Shown: positions 34,834-43,765, numbered from the stretch's first letter. The stretch: DNA of 64,000 bases from DASRWT01 sp963748485 (GCA_963748485.1 CAVVJF010000022.1:62001-126000); one strand, 5' to 3'. Notes: generated from the letters alone by a model not told the origin. Numbers and translations: made by a program.

Positions 34834-35877
34834 CTACTGCGTGAGGTCGACCAGCACCTTCATCACCGGACCGCCCTTTAGGGCCTGCTCCATGCCCTCG
34901 CCGAGGGCTTCGAGTGGGATCTTCCGGCTCACCAGGGGCGCGAGCGTCACCGCGCCGGCGGCGGCGAGGCGGATCGCCTCCTCCCACGCTTCCCAGGTGT
35001 AGAGCCGGCTCGCGTGCATATTGAGCTCGCGCGAGAACATTGCCAGAAGATTGACCGGCATCGGTTCCGAGTGAATGGCCACGATGCTGATGGTGCCCCA
35101 CACGCGCACCACATCGGTCATGAGGCGCACGGCTTTCGGGTTGCCCGTCACCTCGAAGGCTACGTCGACGCCCTCGCCCTGCGTCCAGTCCTTCACGAAG
35201 GTCATCACGTCGCGGTCCGGCCCCACCACCTCGAGACCCAGGCCCTTCAGCATGTCGACGCGAAACGGATTGATCTCCGCCACCGCCACGCGCGCGCCGC
35301 GATGCCGGCACACCATGGCGATGAGGGCGCCGATGGGGCCGCCGCCGAACACGAGCACGGCGTCGCCGGGCTTGACCTGCGCGCGGGTGACATCGTGAGT
35401 GGCGACGGCCAGGGGCTCGATGAGCGCGGCGTGGTCGTCGCTGAGCGAGTCCGGCACCTTGAGCAGCCGATCCACCGGCACCGGGTAGAGCTCGCGCATC
35501 CCCCCGTCCACGTCGACCCCGCGGACCTTCAAGTTGTAGCAGACGTAGGACGCGCCCATCTTGCACGCGCGGCACTCGCCACACGAGACCACGGGATTGA
35601 TGACGACGCGGTCGCCCGCGCGCACGGAGGCGCCCGCGGGCGCCTCCACCACCTCGCCGAAGGTCTCGTGGCCGATGATGCGGCCGTGGCCCACGCGGGA
35701 ATCGAGATGCCCCTCGTAGATGTGCAGATCAGTCCCGCAGATGCCTACCCGCCGCACGCGAAGAAGGGCCTCGCCCGCGCCGGCCGTGGGTAACGGCGCG
35801 GTGCCGGGTACGAAGCGCCGCGCGCCCCGGTAGAACTGGGCCCGGATGGTCTTTCCTGCCGTCGAGCCCGCTGTCAT
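34834..35877 (-). CDS. Zinc-dependent medium-chain alcohol dehydrogenase
   Basis: 347 residues, MDR superfamily. Catalytic zinc residues lie in GICGTDLHIYEGH and GHETFGEVVE. Structural zinc is bound by CGECRACKMGASYVC (C-x2-C-x2-C-x7-C). The nucleotide fold has VFGGGPIGALIAMVCRHRGARVAVAEIN, the E suggesting NAD preference. Closest in style to threonine/sorbitol dehydrogenases; oxidises a secondary alcohol or polyol. Overlaps the CaiB gene by 4 nt (ATGA). Confidence 0.9.
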   Translation of the reverse strand: MTAGSTAGKTIRAQFYRGARRFVPGTAPLPTAGAGEALLRVRRVGICGTDLHIYEGHLDSRVGHGRIIGHETFGEVVEAPAGASVRAGDRVVINPVVSCGECRACKMGASYVCYNLKVRGVDVDGGMRELYPVPVDRLLKVPDSLSDDHAALIEPLAVATHDVTRAQVKPGDAVLVFGGGPIGALIAMVCRHRGARVAVAEINPFRVDMLKGLGLEVVGPDRDVMTFVKDWTQGEGVDVAFEVTGNPKAVRLMTDVVRVWGTISIVAIHSEPMPVNLLAMFSRELNMHASRLYTWEAWEEAIRLAAAGAVTLAPLVSRKIPLEALGEGMEQALKGGPVMKVLVDLTQ

Positions 35878-37016
35878 GGCCGCGCCTCATTCGTGCCGCG
35901 AACCTCCGCGTTGTGCTCGCCGAGGCTGGGCGGCGCGCGCCGGATCTTCGGCTTCTCGCCGTCGAAGTTGAGGGGCAGCGCCACCAGCTCGAGGTTCTCC
36001 GCGCCCGGCACGGGCTGAAGCATCCCGATGGCCTTGGTTTGCGGATGCTCGACGATCTCGGGCAAGGAGTGGATGGGCGCGCAGGGCACGCCGGCGGCCT
36101 CGAGCACGTCGACCCACTCGCCCTTGGTGCGGGTGGCAACGATCTCGCGGATCTTCCCCAGCAGCTCCTCCTTGTTGGCGGAGCGGCCGGTGTTCTTCGC
36201 GTAGCGCGCGTCGGTCGCCCACTCGGGGTGGCCCAGCGCGGCGGCCAGCTTGGCGAAGAGGCGATCGTTGCCGGCGGCGATGATGATCTCGCCGTTCTTG
36301 GTCTCGAAGCCCTCGAAGGGGATGAGGCGGCTCGAGCCCGTCCGATGCCGCACGGGCACCTCGCCGGAGATGCGATACGAGGCATAGTGGCCGGTAAGCC
36401 AGCCCAGCGCGGTCTCCAGCAGCGAGGCGTCCACGACGCACCCCTTGCCGGTGCGCCCGCGCTGGATGATGCCGGCGAGCGCGCCCATGGCCGCCCACAT
36501 GCCGGTGCCGAAGTCGAGCAGCGAGGTGCCGACGCGCGTGGGAGGGCTGTCCTCGTCGCCGTTCATGGCCATGAGGCCCGAGAAGGCCTGCACCATGGGC
36601 TCGAAGCCGGGATTGAGCTTGAGCGGCCCCGTGCGCCCGAGCGCCCAGATCGCCGCGTAGATCAGGCGCGGATTCTTCTGCAGCATCACATCGGCACCAA
36701 GGCCCAGCTCTTCCATCACGCCCGGCCGCATGTTGTGGACGAGCACGTCGGCGCGCGTCACCTCGTCCATGAGCCAGGCGATGTCCTTCGGGTCCTTCAG
36801 ATCCAGCGTGATCCCGCGCTTGTCGGAGTTCATGGCCAGATAGGCGGGCGACACGCCGTTCCAGAACGGCGGACCCCAGCCGCGCGCGTCGTCGCCCTCC
36901 GGGCGCTCCACCTTGATCACGTCCGCGCCCATGCGGGCGAGGATGCCGGCGGCGAAGGGCCCGGCGAAGGCGCCTCCGAGCTCGATGACCCGGATTCCCT
37001 CGAGCGGCAGGGCCAT
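35874..37016 (-). CDS. CaiB/BaiF family CoA transferase
   Basis: 380 residues. LEGIRVIELGGAFAGPFAAGILARMGADVIKVERPEGDDARGWGPPF is the canonical family III start. The catalytic aspartate is in SLLDFGTGMWAAMGALAGI. DLKDPKDIAWLMDEVTRADVLVHNMRPGVMEELGLG continues the fold. It moves CoA between carboxylic acids and would activate the operon's substrate to its thioester without ATP. One nucleotide separates it from the MBL gene. Confidence 0.92.
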   Translation of the reverse strand: MALPLEGIRVIELGGAFAGPFAAGILARMGADVIKVERPEGDDARGWGPPFWNGVSPAYLAMNSDKRGITLDLKDPKDIAWLMDEVTRADVLVHNMRPGVMEELGLGADVMLQKNPRLIYAAIWALGRTGPLKLNPGFEPMVQAFSGLMAMNGDEDSPPTRVGTSLLDFGTGMWAAMGALAGIIQRGRTGKGCVVDASLLETALGWLTGHYASYRISGEVPVRHRTGSSRLIPFEGFETKNGEIIIAAGNDRLFAKLAAALGHPEWATDARYAKNTGRSANKEELLGKIREIVATRTKGEWVDVLEAAGVPCAPIHSLPEIVEHPQTKAIGMLQPVPGAENLELVALPLNFDGEKPKIRRAPPSLGEHNAEVRGTNEARP

Positions 37017-37017
37017 C

Positions 37018-37890
37018 TCAGGCCTCCGGGGCTAGCGCGAAGCGATGCCCCCCGTCCTTCTTCACGATGAAGCCGGGGCGGGGGAAATGCGCGGCGCAGA
37101 CGAGCATGCCGGAGTCGGCCATCTGCTCCACGAAGGCCTTCCGGGTGCGTGCCGCGTGCGCCATGTCAGTGCAGAACTTGCTTGACCACTGGGGCTCCGC
37201 GACCTGTACCACGCGGTGCATGAGATCGCCGGAGAAGACGGCTTCGCCTGCCTTCGTGCTGAGCCGCACGCAGGAGTGGCCCGGCGTGTGGCCGTGCGAG
37301 GGCTCGAAGCGGAGATGCTCGTCCACCTTGAAGGTCTCGTCCACCAGCACGGCCTTGCCCGCTTCCATGATGGGCGCCACGCTGTCGGTGAAGCACCCGG
37401 AGGCATCGCGCCCCTCCTGCTGCTCACGCTTCCAGAACTCGAATTCCGAGCCCACCATCACGTACTTGGCCTTCGGGAACGTCGGCACCCACTTCCCACC
37501 GACCAGGCGCGTGTTCCAGCCCACGTGGTCCACGTGGAGATGCGTGCAGAGGACATAGTCCACCTCCTCCGGCGTTACCCCGACGGCGCGGAGGTCGTCC
37601 AGATACGTGCCCTTCTTCTTGTTCCACGCCGGCACCTCGTGCCGCTCCTTGTCGTCGCCCACCCCGGTGTCGATGACCACGGTGTGCTTCGGCGTCTTCA
37701 CCACGTAGGACTGGATACGCGAGCCCATGTCGCCGGTGGTGTCGTCCCAGAAGTCGGGCTTGAGCCAGCCGTGATGCCGGGCGATGGCCTCCGCGCTCGA
37801 GTCCGGCAGCATGGAGGGCGTGGGATTGTACGAGCGCGGGATCTCGATCACGCGCGTGATGGTCACGTCGCCGAGGCGAGTCGTCAGCAT
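37018..37890 (-). CDS. MBL-fold metallohydrolase
   Basis: 290 residues. Zinc ligands are visible in CTHLHVDHVGWN (His117, His119, Asp121, His122), SHGHTPGHS and FSGDLMHR. VVIDTGVGDDKE is the strand before the metal loop. This layout is that of lactonase/thioesterase-like MBL proteins. In the operon it could open a lactone ring or hydrolyse a thioester. No signal peptide. Confidence 0.9.
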   Translation of the reverse strand: MLTTRLGDVTITRVIEIPRSYNPTPSMLPDSSAEAIARHHGWLKPDFWDDTTGDMGSRIQSYVVKTPKHTVVIDTGVGDDKERHEVPAWNKKKGTYLDDLRAVGVTPEEVDYVLCTHLHVDHVGWNTRLVGGKWVPTFPKAKYVMVGSEFEFWKREQQEGRDASGCFTDSVAPIMEAGKAVLVDETFKVDEHLRFEPSHGHTPGHSCVRLSTKAGEAVFSGDLMHRVVQVAEPQWSSKFCTDMAHAARTRKAFVEQMADSGMLVCAAHFPRPGFIVKKDGGHRFALAPEA

Positions 37891-37923
37891 GTCACCCTCT
37901 TGCGTTGAAGAACGCGCGATGGA

Positions 37924-38982
37924 TCACCGTGCGGTCAGCATGGGCCAGAGCGCCTGGGCGCCCCGCGCCGCCACCTCGCGGCCGAGCCGCTCGGCCCAGT
38001 GGCCCTCGGCGCCGAACTCCGCCCGCCACGACCAGAGACGGCGCGTGACGAAGTGCAGCGTGTGCTCGTAGGTGAAGCCGATGGCGCCGTGCGCCTGATG
38101 CGCGATGCCCGCGCCCAGTCCCGCCGCCTCGCCCACGCGCACCTTGGCGCAGGCGATCTCGAAGGCGGCGTCGCCCTTCGCCATGGCGTGGAAGGCCGCC
38201 TGCGCGGCCATGCCCGCCGCCGCGGTGTGGCCGGCAAGCAGGGCCAGGTTCTGCTGGATCACCTGGAAGGCGGAGAGCGGTTTGCCGAACTGCTTGCGCT
38301 CGCTCACGTACTTCACCGACTGCGAGAGCAGGAACTCGAGTCCGCCCGCCATTTGCGCCGAACGCGCCATGGCGCCGGCCAACCAGAGCGAATCCGGCTG
38401 CAGGCCGTCGGAGGTGCCGGCGGCGATCACCGCGGCATTCGACCAGGTGAGGGTGTCGCGCGGCTCCATGGCGAGATTGGTGTCCGGCTCGACCTTCGCG
38501 GCCCCGCCGGCGACACGCGCGACCATGGGCTTGCCGCCGCTCTCCACGAGCACCACCACGTGCTTGGCGTTGCGTCCCCACGGCACGCGCGCCGCGGTGC
38601 CGCTGAGCGTCCCGCCGCTCCCGTCGCGGCGCAGCGAGAGCCGATCGTTCTGCTGGGTGGGCGCCACCGTGATCGGCCCCATGGGCACGTCGAGACCGGC
38701 GGACGATAGCAGCCACGCGCCCACCATGGTCTCGGCAATGGGCAGAGGCACCGCGAAGCGCCCTGCCGCGCTCAGGACCACCTGCGCGTGGTCCCAGGTG
38801 CCGCCGGCGCCGCCATGCTGCTCGTGGATCTGGGGCAGGGTGAGGCCGCCCTCTTCCACGGCCTGCCACAGGTCGGCGGGCCACTGGCCCTTCTCGGCGG
38901 ATTCGATGAGGGCGGGCGTGACGCGGTCGGTGAAGAGCCGCGTGCAGGTATCGGCCAGCAAGGTCTGAAGCTCGTCGGCCAT
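37924..38982 (-). CDS. Acyl-CoA dehydrogenase, short subunit type (FadE29-like)
   Basis: 352 residues from ATG 38982 (AGAGGA 8 nt upstream; a start at 39015 has none). EKGQWPADLWQAVEEGGLTLPQIHEQHGGAGGTWDHAQVVLSAAGRFAVPLPIAETMVG and C-terminal AHQAHGAIGFTYEHTLHFVTRRLWSWRAEFG mark an acyl-CoA dehydrogenase of the shorter, less conserved type. In mycobacterial steroid degradation such proteins pair with a longer neighbour as an alpha2beta2 enzyme (FadE28/FadE29). The gene directly upstream encodes a 383-residue partner type. Confidence 0.87.
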   Translation of the reverse strand: MADELQTLLADTCTRLFTDRVTPALIESAEKGQWPADLWQAVEEGGLTLPQIHEQHGGAGGTWDHAQVVLSAAGRFAVPLPIAETMVGAWLLSSAGLDVPMGPITVAPTQQNDRLSLRRDGSGGTLSGTAARVPWGRNAKHVVVLVESGGKPMVARVAGGAAKVEPDTNLAMEPRDTLTWSNAAVIAAGTSDGLQPDSLWLAGAMARSAQMAGGLEFLLSQSVKYVSERKQFGKPLSAFQVIQQNLALLAGHTAAAGMAAQAAFHAMAKGDAAFEIACAKVRVGEAAGLGAGIAHQAHGAIGFTYEHTLHFVTRRLWSWRAEFGAEGHWAERLGREVAARGAQALWPMLTAR

Positions 38983-39058
38983 GTCAGGTCCTCTCTCGTA
39001 GTGCAACGCGGACACTTACCATGTTCGCTCGCCTCGCCTTCGGCTACAGCTCGCCAAG

Positions 39059-40210
39059 CTATCTCAGCCCGAGGCCCCGCGCGATGATGCCGCGCAGGAT
39101 CTCGCGCGTGCCGCCGCGCAGGGAGAAGGACGGAGCGTGCTGCACCAGATAGCCGAGCGTCTTCTCGAACTCGCTGCCGCTGTTCAGGTGCGGCTCGGCG
39201 CCGATCAGGGCGTGGACGAGTTCGGGGATCTCCTGCTCGAAGGTGGTGCCGATGTCCTTCACCACCGAGGCCTCGAGGTTCGGGCTCTTGCCCGCCTGGA
39301 GCATGGCCGCCACCGACAGCGACATCTGGCGAAGCGTGTTCAGATGCGCGGTGAGCCGGCCCACGAGCACCGCCGCGCGCTCGCCGGGCTCCTTGCCCAC
39401 CTCGTTGAGCAGCTCGAGGACCAATCTGATGGAGGAGAGGTACCGCTCGGGGCCGCTGCGCTCGAAGCCGAGCTCGGTGGTCACCTGCTTCCAGCCGTCG
39501 CCTTCCTTGCCGACCCGCAGCTCCTCGGGCACGAAGGCGTCCTCATAGTGCACCTCGTTGAAATGGTGCCCGCCGGCCAGGTCGTAGATGGGCCGGATGG
39601 AGATGCCCTTGGTGTTCCGGAGATCCACCAGGAACTGGGAGAGACCCTCGTGCTTCTTGTCCGGCACGACCTGGGTGCGGAACAGCGAGATGGCGAAGTC
39701 CGAGAGATGCGCGTTGCTCGTCCAGATCTTGGTGCCGTTCACCTTGTAGCCGTCCGGGACCTTCTCGGCGCGAGTGCGGATGGAGGCCAGATCCGAGCCC
39801 GAGTCCGGCTCGCTCATCCCGATGGCGAACGACAGCTCCCCCCGCGTGATGGGCGGCAGGAAGCGCTGGCGCTGCTCCTCCGTGCCGAAGCGCAGCAGCA
39901 GCGGGCCGGACTGGCGATCGGCCACCCAGTGGGCGCTCACCGGCGCGCCGGCAGCGAGGGTCTCCTCGAGCACGACGTAGCGCTCCAGGAACGAGCGCTC
40001 GTGGCCGCCGTACTTCTTGGGCCACGTCATCCCGATCCAGCCCTTCGCGGCCAGCTTCTTCGAGAATTCAGGATGATGCCCGCCCCAGGTGCGCGGCCGC
40101 TCCTCGGCGGCGAGCTTGGGCAGCTCGGCCCGGAGGAACTCGCGGACCTCTTGCCGCAGGGCCTCGGCCTCGGGGGGCAGCTCGTGGAGCTCGAAGTTGA
40201 AGGTGGCCAT
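39059..40210 (-). CDS. Acyl-CoA dehydrogenase, long subunit type (FadE28-like)
   Basis: 383 residues. GMTWPKKYGGHERSFLERYVVLEE, IGMSEPDSGSDLASIRTRAEKVPDGYKVNGTKIWTSNAHLSD and C-terminal FSLRGGTREILRGIIARGLGL are standard acyl-CoA dehydrogenase signatures, including the FAD-binding SEPDSGSD loop and the RGGTREI C-terminal motif. Introduces a 2,3-double bond into an acyl-CoA. The downstream shorter paralogue suggests a heteromeric enzyme. Confidence 0.92.
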   Translation of the reverse strand: MATFNFELHELPPEAEALRQEVREFLRAELPKLAAEERPRTWGGHHPEFSKKLAAKGWIGMTWPKKYGGHERSFLERYVVLEETLAAGAPVSAHWVADRQSGPLLLRFGTEEQRQRFLPPITRGELSFAIGMSEPDSGSDLASIRTRAEKVPDGYKVNGTKIWTSNAHLSDFAISLFRTQVVPDKKHEGLSQFLVDLRNTKGISIRPIYDLAGGHHFNEVHYEDAFVPEELRVGKEGDGWKQVTTELGFERSGPERYLSSIRLVLELLNEVGKEPGERAAVLVGRLTAHLNTLRQMSLSVAAMLQAGKSPNLEASVVKDIGTTFEQEIPELVHALIGAEPHLNSGSEFEKTLGYLVQHAPSFSLRGGTREILRGIIARGLGLR

Positions 40211-40231
40211 GGTGTCCTCTCGGTGCGGGGC

Positions 40232-41008
40232 CTAGCGGCCCTTGAAGGCGGGCTTGCGCTTCTCCAGCATCGCGGCGGCGCCTTCCTTGGCGTCCTCGCT
40301 GCGATGGGCCTGGCGCGCCAGCGCGTCGATGTCCTCGTGGGGGATCTGCTCGCGGAGCGCGATCATGCGGGTGATCGCCTGCTTCATGCCGGCCAGCGAG
40401 AGCGGGGCGTTCTCCGCGATCTGCCGGGCCAGCTCGTAGGTCACCCGCTCGATGTCGGCGGGGGCGACCAGCTGATGCACCATGCCGATCTCGTACGCGC
40501 GCTTGGCGTCGATGGGCCGGCCCGTGAAGAGGAGGTGCCGGGTGTGGGCGGGGCCCAGGATCTCCACCAGCTTCTGCCCCAGCGCGAAGGGCACGAGCAG
40601 GCCGATGCGCGCCAGCGGCATGCCGAAGCGCGCGCCCTCGGCGGCGATACGGAGGTCACAGTGCAGCGCCAGCTCGCAACCGCCCGCGATGGCGTCGCCG
40701 TGCACCATGGCGATCGTCGGGTGCCGCGAGCGCTCGACCCGCTGCAGCACCTGGGTGACGCCGCTCTCGGGATCGCCCTTGGGATCGTCCTGCCGGGCGC
40801 GCATCTCGCGCAGGTCCATCCCCGAGCAGAACGCGGGCCCCTCGCCGCGCACCACCACCACGCGCACGTCGGGATTCTTGTCGAGCGTCTCCATGTGCTC
40901 GACCAACCCGCTCAGCATCGCGCGGTTCATCGCATTGCGCCGGTCGGGCCTATTCATGGTCAGGGTGGCGACACCGGCTTCGATCTTCAGTCGGAGCTCT
41001 TCTGTCAT
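40232..41008 (-). CDS. Enoyl-CoA hydratase/isomerase family protein
   Basis: 258 residues from ATG 41008 (AAAGGG about 7 nt upstream). LTMNRPDRRNAMNRAML, CSGMDLREM (oxyanion) and MVHGDAIAGGCELALHCDLRIAAEGARFGMP. The first catalytic glutamate (GGCELA) is kept, but the second, usually in FGxPE, is Leu (GMPLAR). That pattern points to an isomerase or a hydratase with one acid/base. C-terminal RKPAFKGR is normal. Lies between two acyl-CoA dehydrogenase genes. Confidence 0.9.
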   Translation of the reverse strand: MTEELRLKIEAGVATLTMNRPDRRNAMNRAMLSGLVEHMETLDKNPDVRVVVVRGEGPAFCSGMDLREMRARQDDPKGDPESGVTQVLQRVERSRHPTIAMVHGDAIAGGCELALHCDLRIAAEGARFGMPLARIGLLVPFALGQKLVEILGPAHTRHLLFTGRPIDAKRAYEIGMVHQLVAPADIERVTYELARQIAENAPLSLAGMKQAITRMIALREQIPHEDIDALARQAHRSEDAKEGAAAMLEKRKPAFKGR

Positions 41009-41032
41009 GCGACGCCCTTTGATTTGTTGAAG

Positions 41033-41064
41033 CCGGGGGGGAGCGTGGGCCGCTCCTCCCCCGG
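41033..41064 (-). promoter_or_regulatory. Strong intercistronic hairpin in the acyl-CoA operon
   Basis: CCGGGGGGGAGCG (41033-41045) pairs with CGCTCCTCCCCCGG (41051-41064) with one bulge and a 5-nt loop, 13 bp in all. It lies in the 76-nt gap between an acyl-CoA dehydrogenase gene and the hydratase gene. No T-run follows, so it more likely affects mRNA stability or processing than termination. Confidence 0.6.
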
Positions 41065-41084
41065 ACCCCCCCACCCACTTGGTT

Positions 41085-42248
41085 TCATCGCAGCAGTTGC
41101 CTCGCGATCACCATACGGTGCACTTCGCTGGGGCCTTCGCCGATGCGGCGGACGCGGGCTTCGCGGTACCAGCGCTCCAGGGGGAACTCCTTGGAGACGC
41201 CGTAGCCACCGTGGATCTGCACGGCGGCGTCGATGACGCGGCCGAGCACCTCGCTGGAATAGAGCTTGGCCATGGAAGCTTCCACGCGGGCGTCCTCGCC
41301 TCGGTCGGCCTTCCAGGCGCCCGACCAGATGATCCACCGGCAGGCGCGCAGCTCGACCTCGGCGTCGGCCAGCATCCACTGGATGGCCTGGCGCTGGGCC
41401 AGGGGCTGGCCGAAGGTCGACCGCTGCTTGGCGTGGGCGATGGCCATGCGATGCGCCGCTACCGCCACCCCGAGATTGCAGGCGGAGTAGGGGAAGCGGT
41501 TCTTCACGAGGAGGTCGAAGGCGAGGTCGAGGCCCTGCCCCTCGGCGCCCACGAGCGCGTCGCCGGGGAGCACGCAGTCCTCGAACACCACGTCGTTGGG
41601 GCGGGCGGCGGTGCGAATCACCTTGATCTCGCTCGTGTGGAAGCCCGGCGTGCCGTGCTCCAGGATGAAGCAGGAGATGCCCGCGCGCCCCTTGCCTTTG
41701 TCGGTGCGCGCGAACACCACCCCCCACGGCGCGTCGTGCGCACGCGAGATGAAGACCTTCCTCCCGTTGAGCACCCACTTGTCGCCGCGCTTCTCCGCGC
41801 GGGTTTGGATGGCGCCGGCGGGATCGGACCCGCCCGAGGGCTCGGTGATGGCGAAGAAGGTCTCCCAGCCCTCGCGGATGGTGGGGATCGCGTACTTCTC
41901 GATCTGCGCCTTGGTGCCCGCCCAGATCGCGGGCGGCGGGTAGCGCCCGAACACGCCGCAGCCCGGGACGTAGAGGCCCATGCGGTGCTGCGACATCTCC
42001 TCCAGCGCCACGCACATCCCGAACGTGTCGAGCCCGCCGCCGCCATACTCCTCACGGGCGCCCAGCGCCCACAGACCAGCCGCCTTCGTGCTATCAGACA
42101 GGCGCTTGTGATCGTCGTCGGCGAGGTCCTCGGCGTCGGGATCCACCCGCTGCTCGGCGGGGATGATCTCTTCCTGCACGAAGCGCCGGATCTGCTCGGC
42201 GAGCATCCGCAATTCGTCGGGAAGGGTATAGCCGGGGAAGGACGGCAT
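41085..42248 (-). CDS. Acyl-CoA dehydrogenase
   Basis: 387 residues. GLWALGAREEYGGGGLDTFGMCVALEEMSQHRMG, FAITEPSGGSDPAGAIQTRAEKRGDKWVLNGRKVFISRAHDA (FAD loop TEPSGGSD), QAIQWMLADAEVELRACRWI and C-terminal DAAVQIHGGYGVSKEFPLERWYREARVRRIGEGPSEVHRMVIAR. The QIHGGYG and YRDAR-like YREARVRRIGEG are strongly conserved, so this is a full, probably homotetrameric dehydrogenase. Follows the VOC gene by 24 nt. Confidence 0.93.
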   Translation of the reverse strand: MPSFPGYTLPDELRMLAEQIRRFVQEEIIPAEQRVDPDAEDLADDDHKRLSDSTKAAGLWALGAREEYGGGGLDTFGMCVALEEMSQHRMGLYVPGCGVFGRYPPPAIWAGTKAQIEKYAIPTIREGWETFFAITEPSGGSDPAGAIQTRAEKRGDKWVLNGRKVFISRAHDAPWGVVFARTDKGKGRAGISCFILEHGTPGFHTSEIKVIRTAARPNDVVFEDCVLPGDALVGAEGQGLDLAFDLLVKNRFPYSACNLGVAVAAHRMAIAHAKQRSTFGQPLAQRQAIQWMLADAEVELRACRWIIWSGAWKADRGEDARVEASMAKLYSSEVLGRVIDAAVQIHGGYGVSKEFPLERWYREARVRRIGEGPSEVHRMVIARQLLR

Positions 42249-42272
42249 GGGAGCGCGCTCCGAAAGGAGAGG

Positions 42273-42674
42273 CTAGTCGTACCGCTCGCGGTGGCGCATC
42301 TCCACGAAGAGCCCGTTGCACTCCCGCGGGTGCACCCACGCGATCTTGTCGCCACGTTGATCGACGCGCACGCCTTCCTTGCGGAGATGGTCCGCCGCCC
42401 CTGCCACGTCCTTGGTCTCGAAGCCGACCAGGTACACGCCCTCGCCGTTCTTGGCGAGGAAACGGCCGGCCGCCTTGTCGGGGTCCGTCGGCATGAGCAG
42501 CTCGATGTGGCCGGCGCCCAGGGGGAGGATGGCGCTCTTGAAGCCGAACTCCTTGGAGTCCAACCGGTGGTGCTCTTTGAGCCCAAAGAGACGTTGATAA
42601 CGCGCCACGGCCTCGTCGAGGTCGCGAACGACCACGGTCAACTCGATCACGTCGCCCAGCATGGGGGAGGCCAT
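42273..42674 (-). CDS. VOC family protein (glyoxalase / methylmalonyl-CoA epimerase-like)
   Basis: 133 residues from ATG 42674; the start is uncertain because none of the codons at 42710, 42674 or 42662 has a good ribosome site. IELTVVVRDLDEAVARYQRLFGL, AGHIELLMPTDPDKAAGRFLAKNGEGVYLVGFETKDVAGAADHLRKEGV and AWVHPRECNGLFVEM are the paired beta-alpha-beta-beta-beta repeats of the vicinal oxygen chelate fold, in the epimerase-like form. Two acidic metal-ligand positions are visible in GHIEL and LFVEM. First gene of the operon. Confidence 0.85.
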   Translation of the reverse strand: MASPMLGDVIELTVVVRDLDEAVARYQRLFGLKEHHRLDSKEFGFKSAILPLGAGHIELLMPTDPDKAAGRFLAKNGEGVYLVGFETKDVAGAADHLRKEGVRVDQRGDKIAWVHPRECNGLFVEMRHRERYD

Positions 42675-42726
42675 ATCCACTAGACTGTGCAGGGACTTTA
42701 CCCGAATCACGACACGCCCACAACCC

Positions 42727-42745
42727 CGCCGGGTTCGACCCGGCG
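42727..42745. promoter_or_regulatory. Perfect 7-bp inverted repeat in the VOC/LLM divergent gap
   Basis: CGCCGGG-TTCGA-CCCGGCG, 15 nt before the ATG of the LLM gene. It may be an operator or a translation-blocking hairpin in the LLM leader. Nothing further supports either reading. Confidence 0.4.
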
Positions 42746-42760
42746 AACGGAGACGACGCC

Positions 42761-43765
42761 ATGGCCGCCCGGAAGCGCTGGTCCCTGTCGGTGCCGCAGG
42801 ACGGATTCACTCTCGCCGAGCACGCCGCGCTCGCGCGCGACGCCGAACATTGGGGATACACCGACGCGTGGTCGTTCGAGTCGGACGGGCTCGATTGCTT
42901 TTCGCCGCTCGCCGTCATCGGGATGGCCACGAATCTCCGCCTCGGCACCGCCATCGCCAACGTGTACACGCGCGGCCCCGCCACGCTGGCCCAGTGCGCC
43001 GCCGGCGTCGCCGACGTCGCGCCGGGCCGCTTCATTCTCGGGCTCGGCTCGGGCTCCCAGGTCATCATCGAGAAGTGGAACGGCGGCCGCTTCGACAAGC
43101 CCGCCACCCGCGTGCGAGAGATGGTGCTGTTCCTCCGCCAGGCGCTGACCGGCGAGCGCGTCGTCTTCAAAGGGACCACGTTCGAGGTGGACGGCTTCCG
43201 TCTGTCGAAGCCGCCTTCGAAGCCCGTGCCCATCTACGTCGCCGCCCTGCGTCCCGGAATCCTCAAGGTCGCCGGCGAGGTGGCCGACGGCGTCATCCTC
43301 AACTGGCTCGCGCCGGAGGATGTTCCGAAGTCCATGGCGGTGGTGCGCGAGGCGGCAGAGAAGGCGGGACGCGATCCCGAGTCAGTCGAGATCACCGCGC
43401 GCATCTTCGTGAACCTCGACCCCGTCACGCCGGAGTCCGAGCTGGCCGTGCGCCGCCACGTCGCCGGATACCTGAATGTCCCCGTCTATCGCCACTTCCA
43501 GGAGTGGCTGGGGCGCACCGAGGCGCTGGGGCCGATGTGGCGCGCGTGGGAGGCGGGCGACCGCAAGGCCGCCGTTGCCGCCATCCCTCAGACGCTGCTC
43601 GACGATCTCTTCACACGCGGGGCGCTGCCCGAGATCCGCCGGCGGCTGATCCGGTACTTCGACGCGGGGATCGAGACCGCCTTCCTCGCGCTCTCGACCA
43701 CGGAGCCCGATCCCGCGCGCAAGCAGGACATCGTCCGCGAGGCGCTGCGGGTGATCGCATCCTAG
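42761..43765 (+). CDS. LLM class flavin-dependent oxidoreductase (F420/MER-like)
   Basis: 334 residues. SVPQDGFTLAEHAALARDAEHWGYTDAWSFESDGLDCFSPLAVIGMATNLRLGTAIANVYTR is a luciferase-like N-terminus of the methylenetetrahydromethanopterin-reductase/F420 branch. VADVAPGRFILGLGSGSQVIIEKWNG carries the cofactor phosphate loop. C-terminal YFDAGIETAFLALSTTEP. Substrate unknown. Divergent from the nine-gene acyl-CoA operon, separated by 86 nt, so it may share control with it. Confidence 0.9.
   Translation: MAARKRWSLSVPQDGFTLAEHAALARDAEHWGYTDAWSFESDGLDCFSPLAVIGMATNLRLGTAIANVYTRGPATLAQCAAGVADVAPGRFILGLGSGSQVIIEKWNGGRFDKPATRVREMVLFLRQALTGERVVFKGTTFEVDGFRLSKPPSKPVPIYVAALRPGILKVAGEVADGVILNWLAPEDVPKSMAVVREAAEKAGRDPESVEITARIFVNLDPVTPESELAVRRHVAGYLNVPVYRHFQEWLGRTEALGPMWRAWEAGDRKAAVAAIPQTLLDDLFTRGALPEIRRRLIRYFDAGIETAFLALSTTEPDPARKQDIVREALRVIAS

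Noticed and set aside
32876..35584. 902-codon minus-strand open frame crossing the 40-bp inverted repeat
   Set aside because: It is out of frame with the alcohol dehydrogenase, acyl-CoA dehydrogenase-like, cupin and thioredoxin-like genes, all of which have clear motifs. It is a shadow.
42727..42745. tRNA T-arm look-alike (CCGGG-TTCGA-CCCGG)
   Set aside because: No acceptor, D or anticodon arms can be drawn around it; it is a simple inverted repeat.
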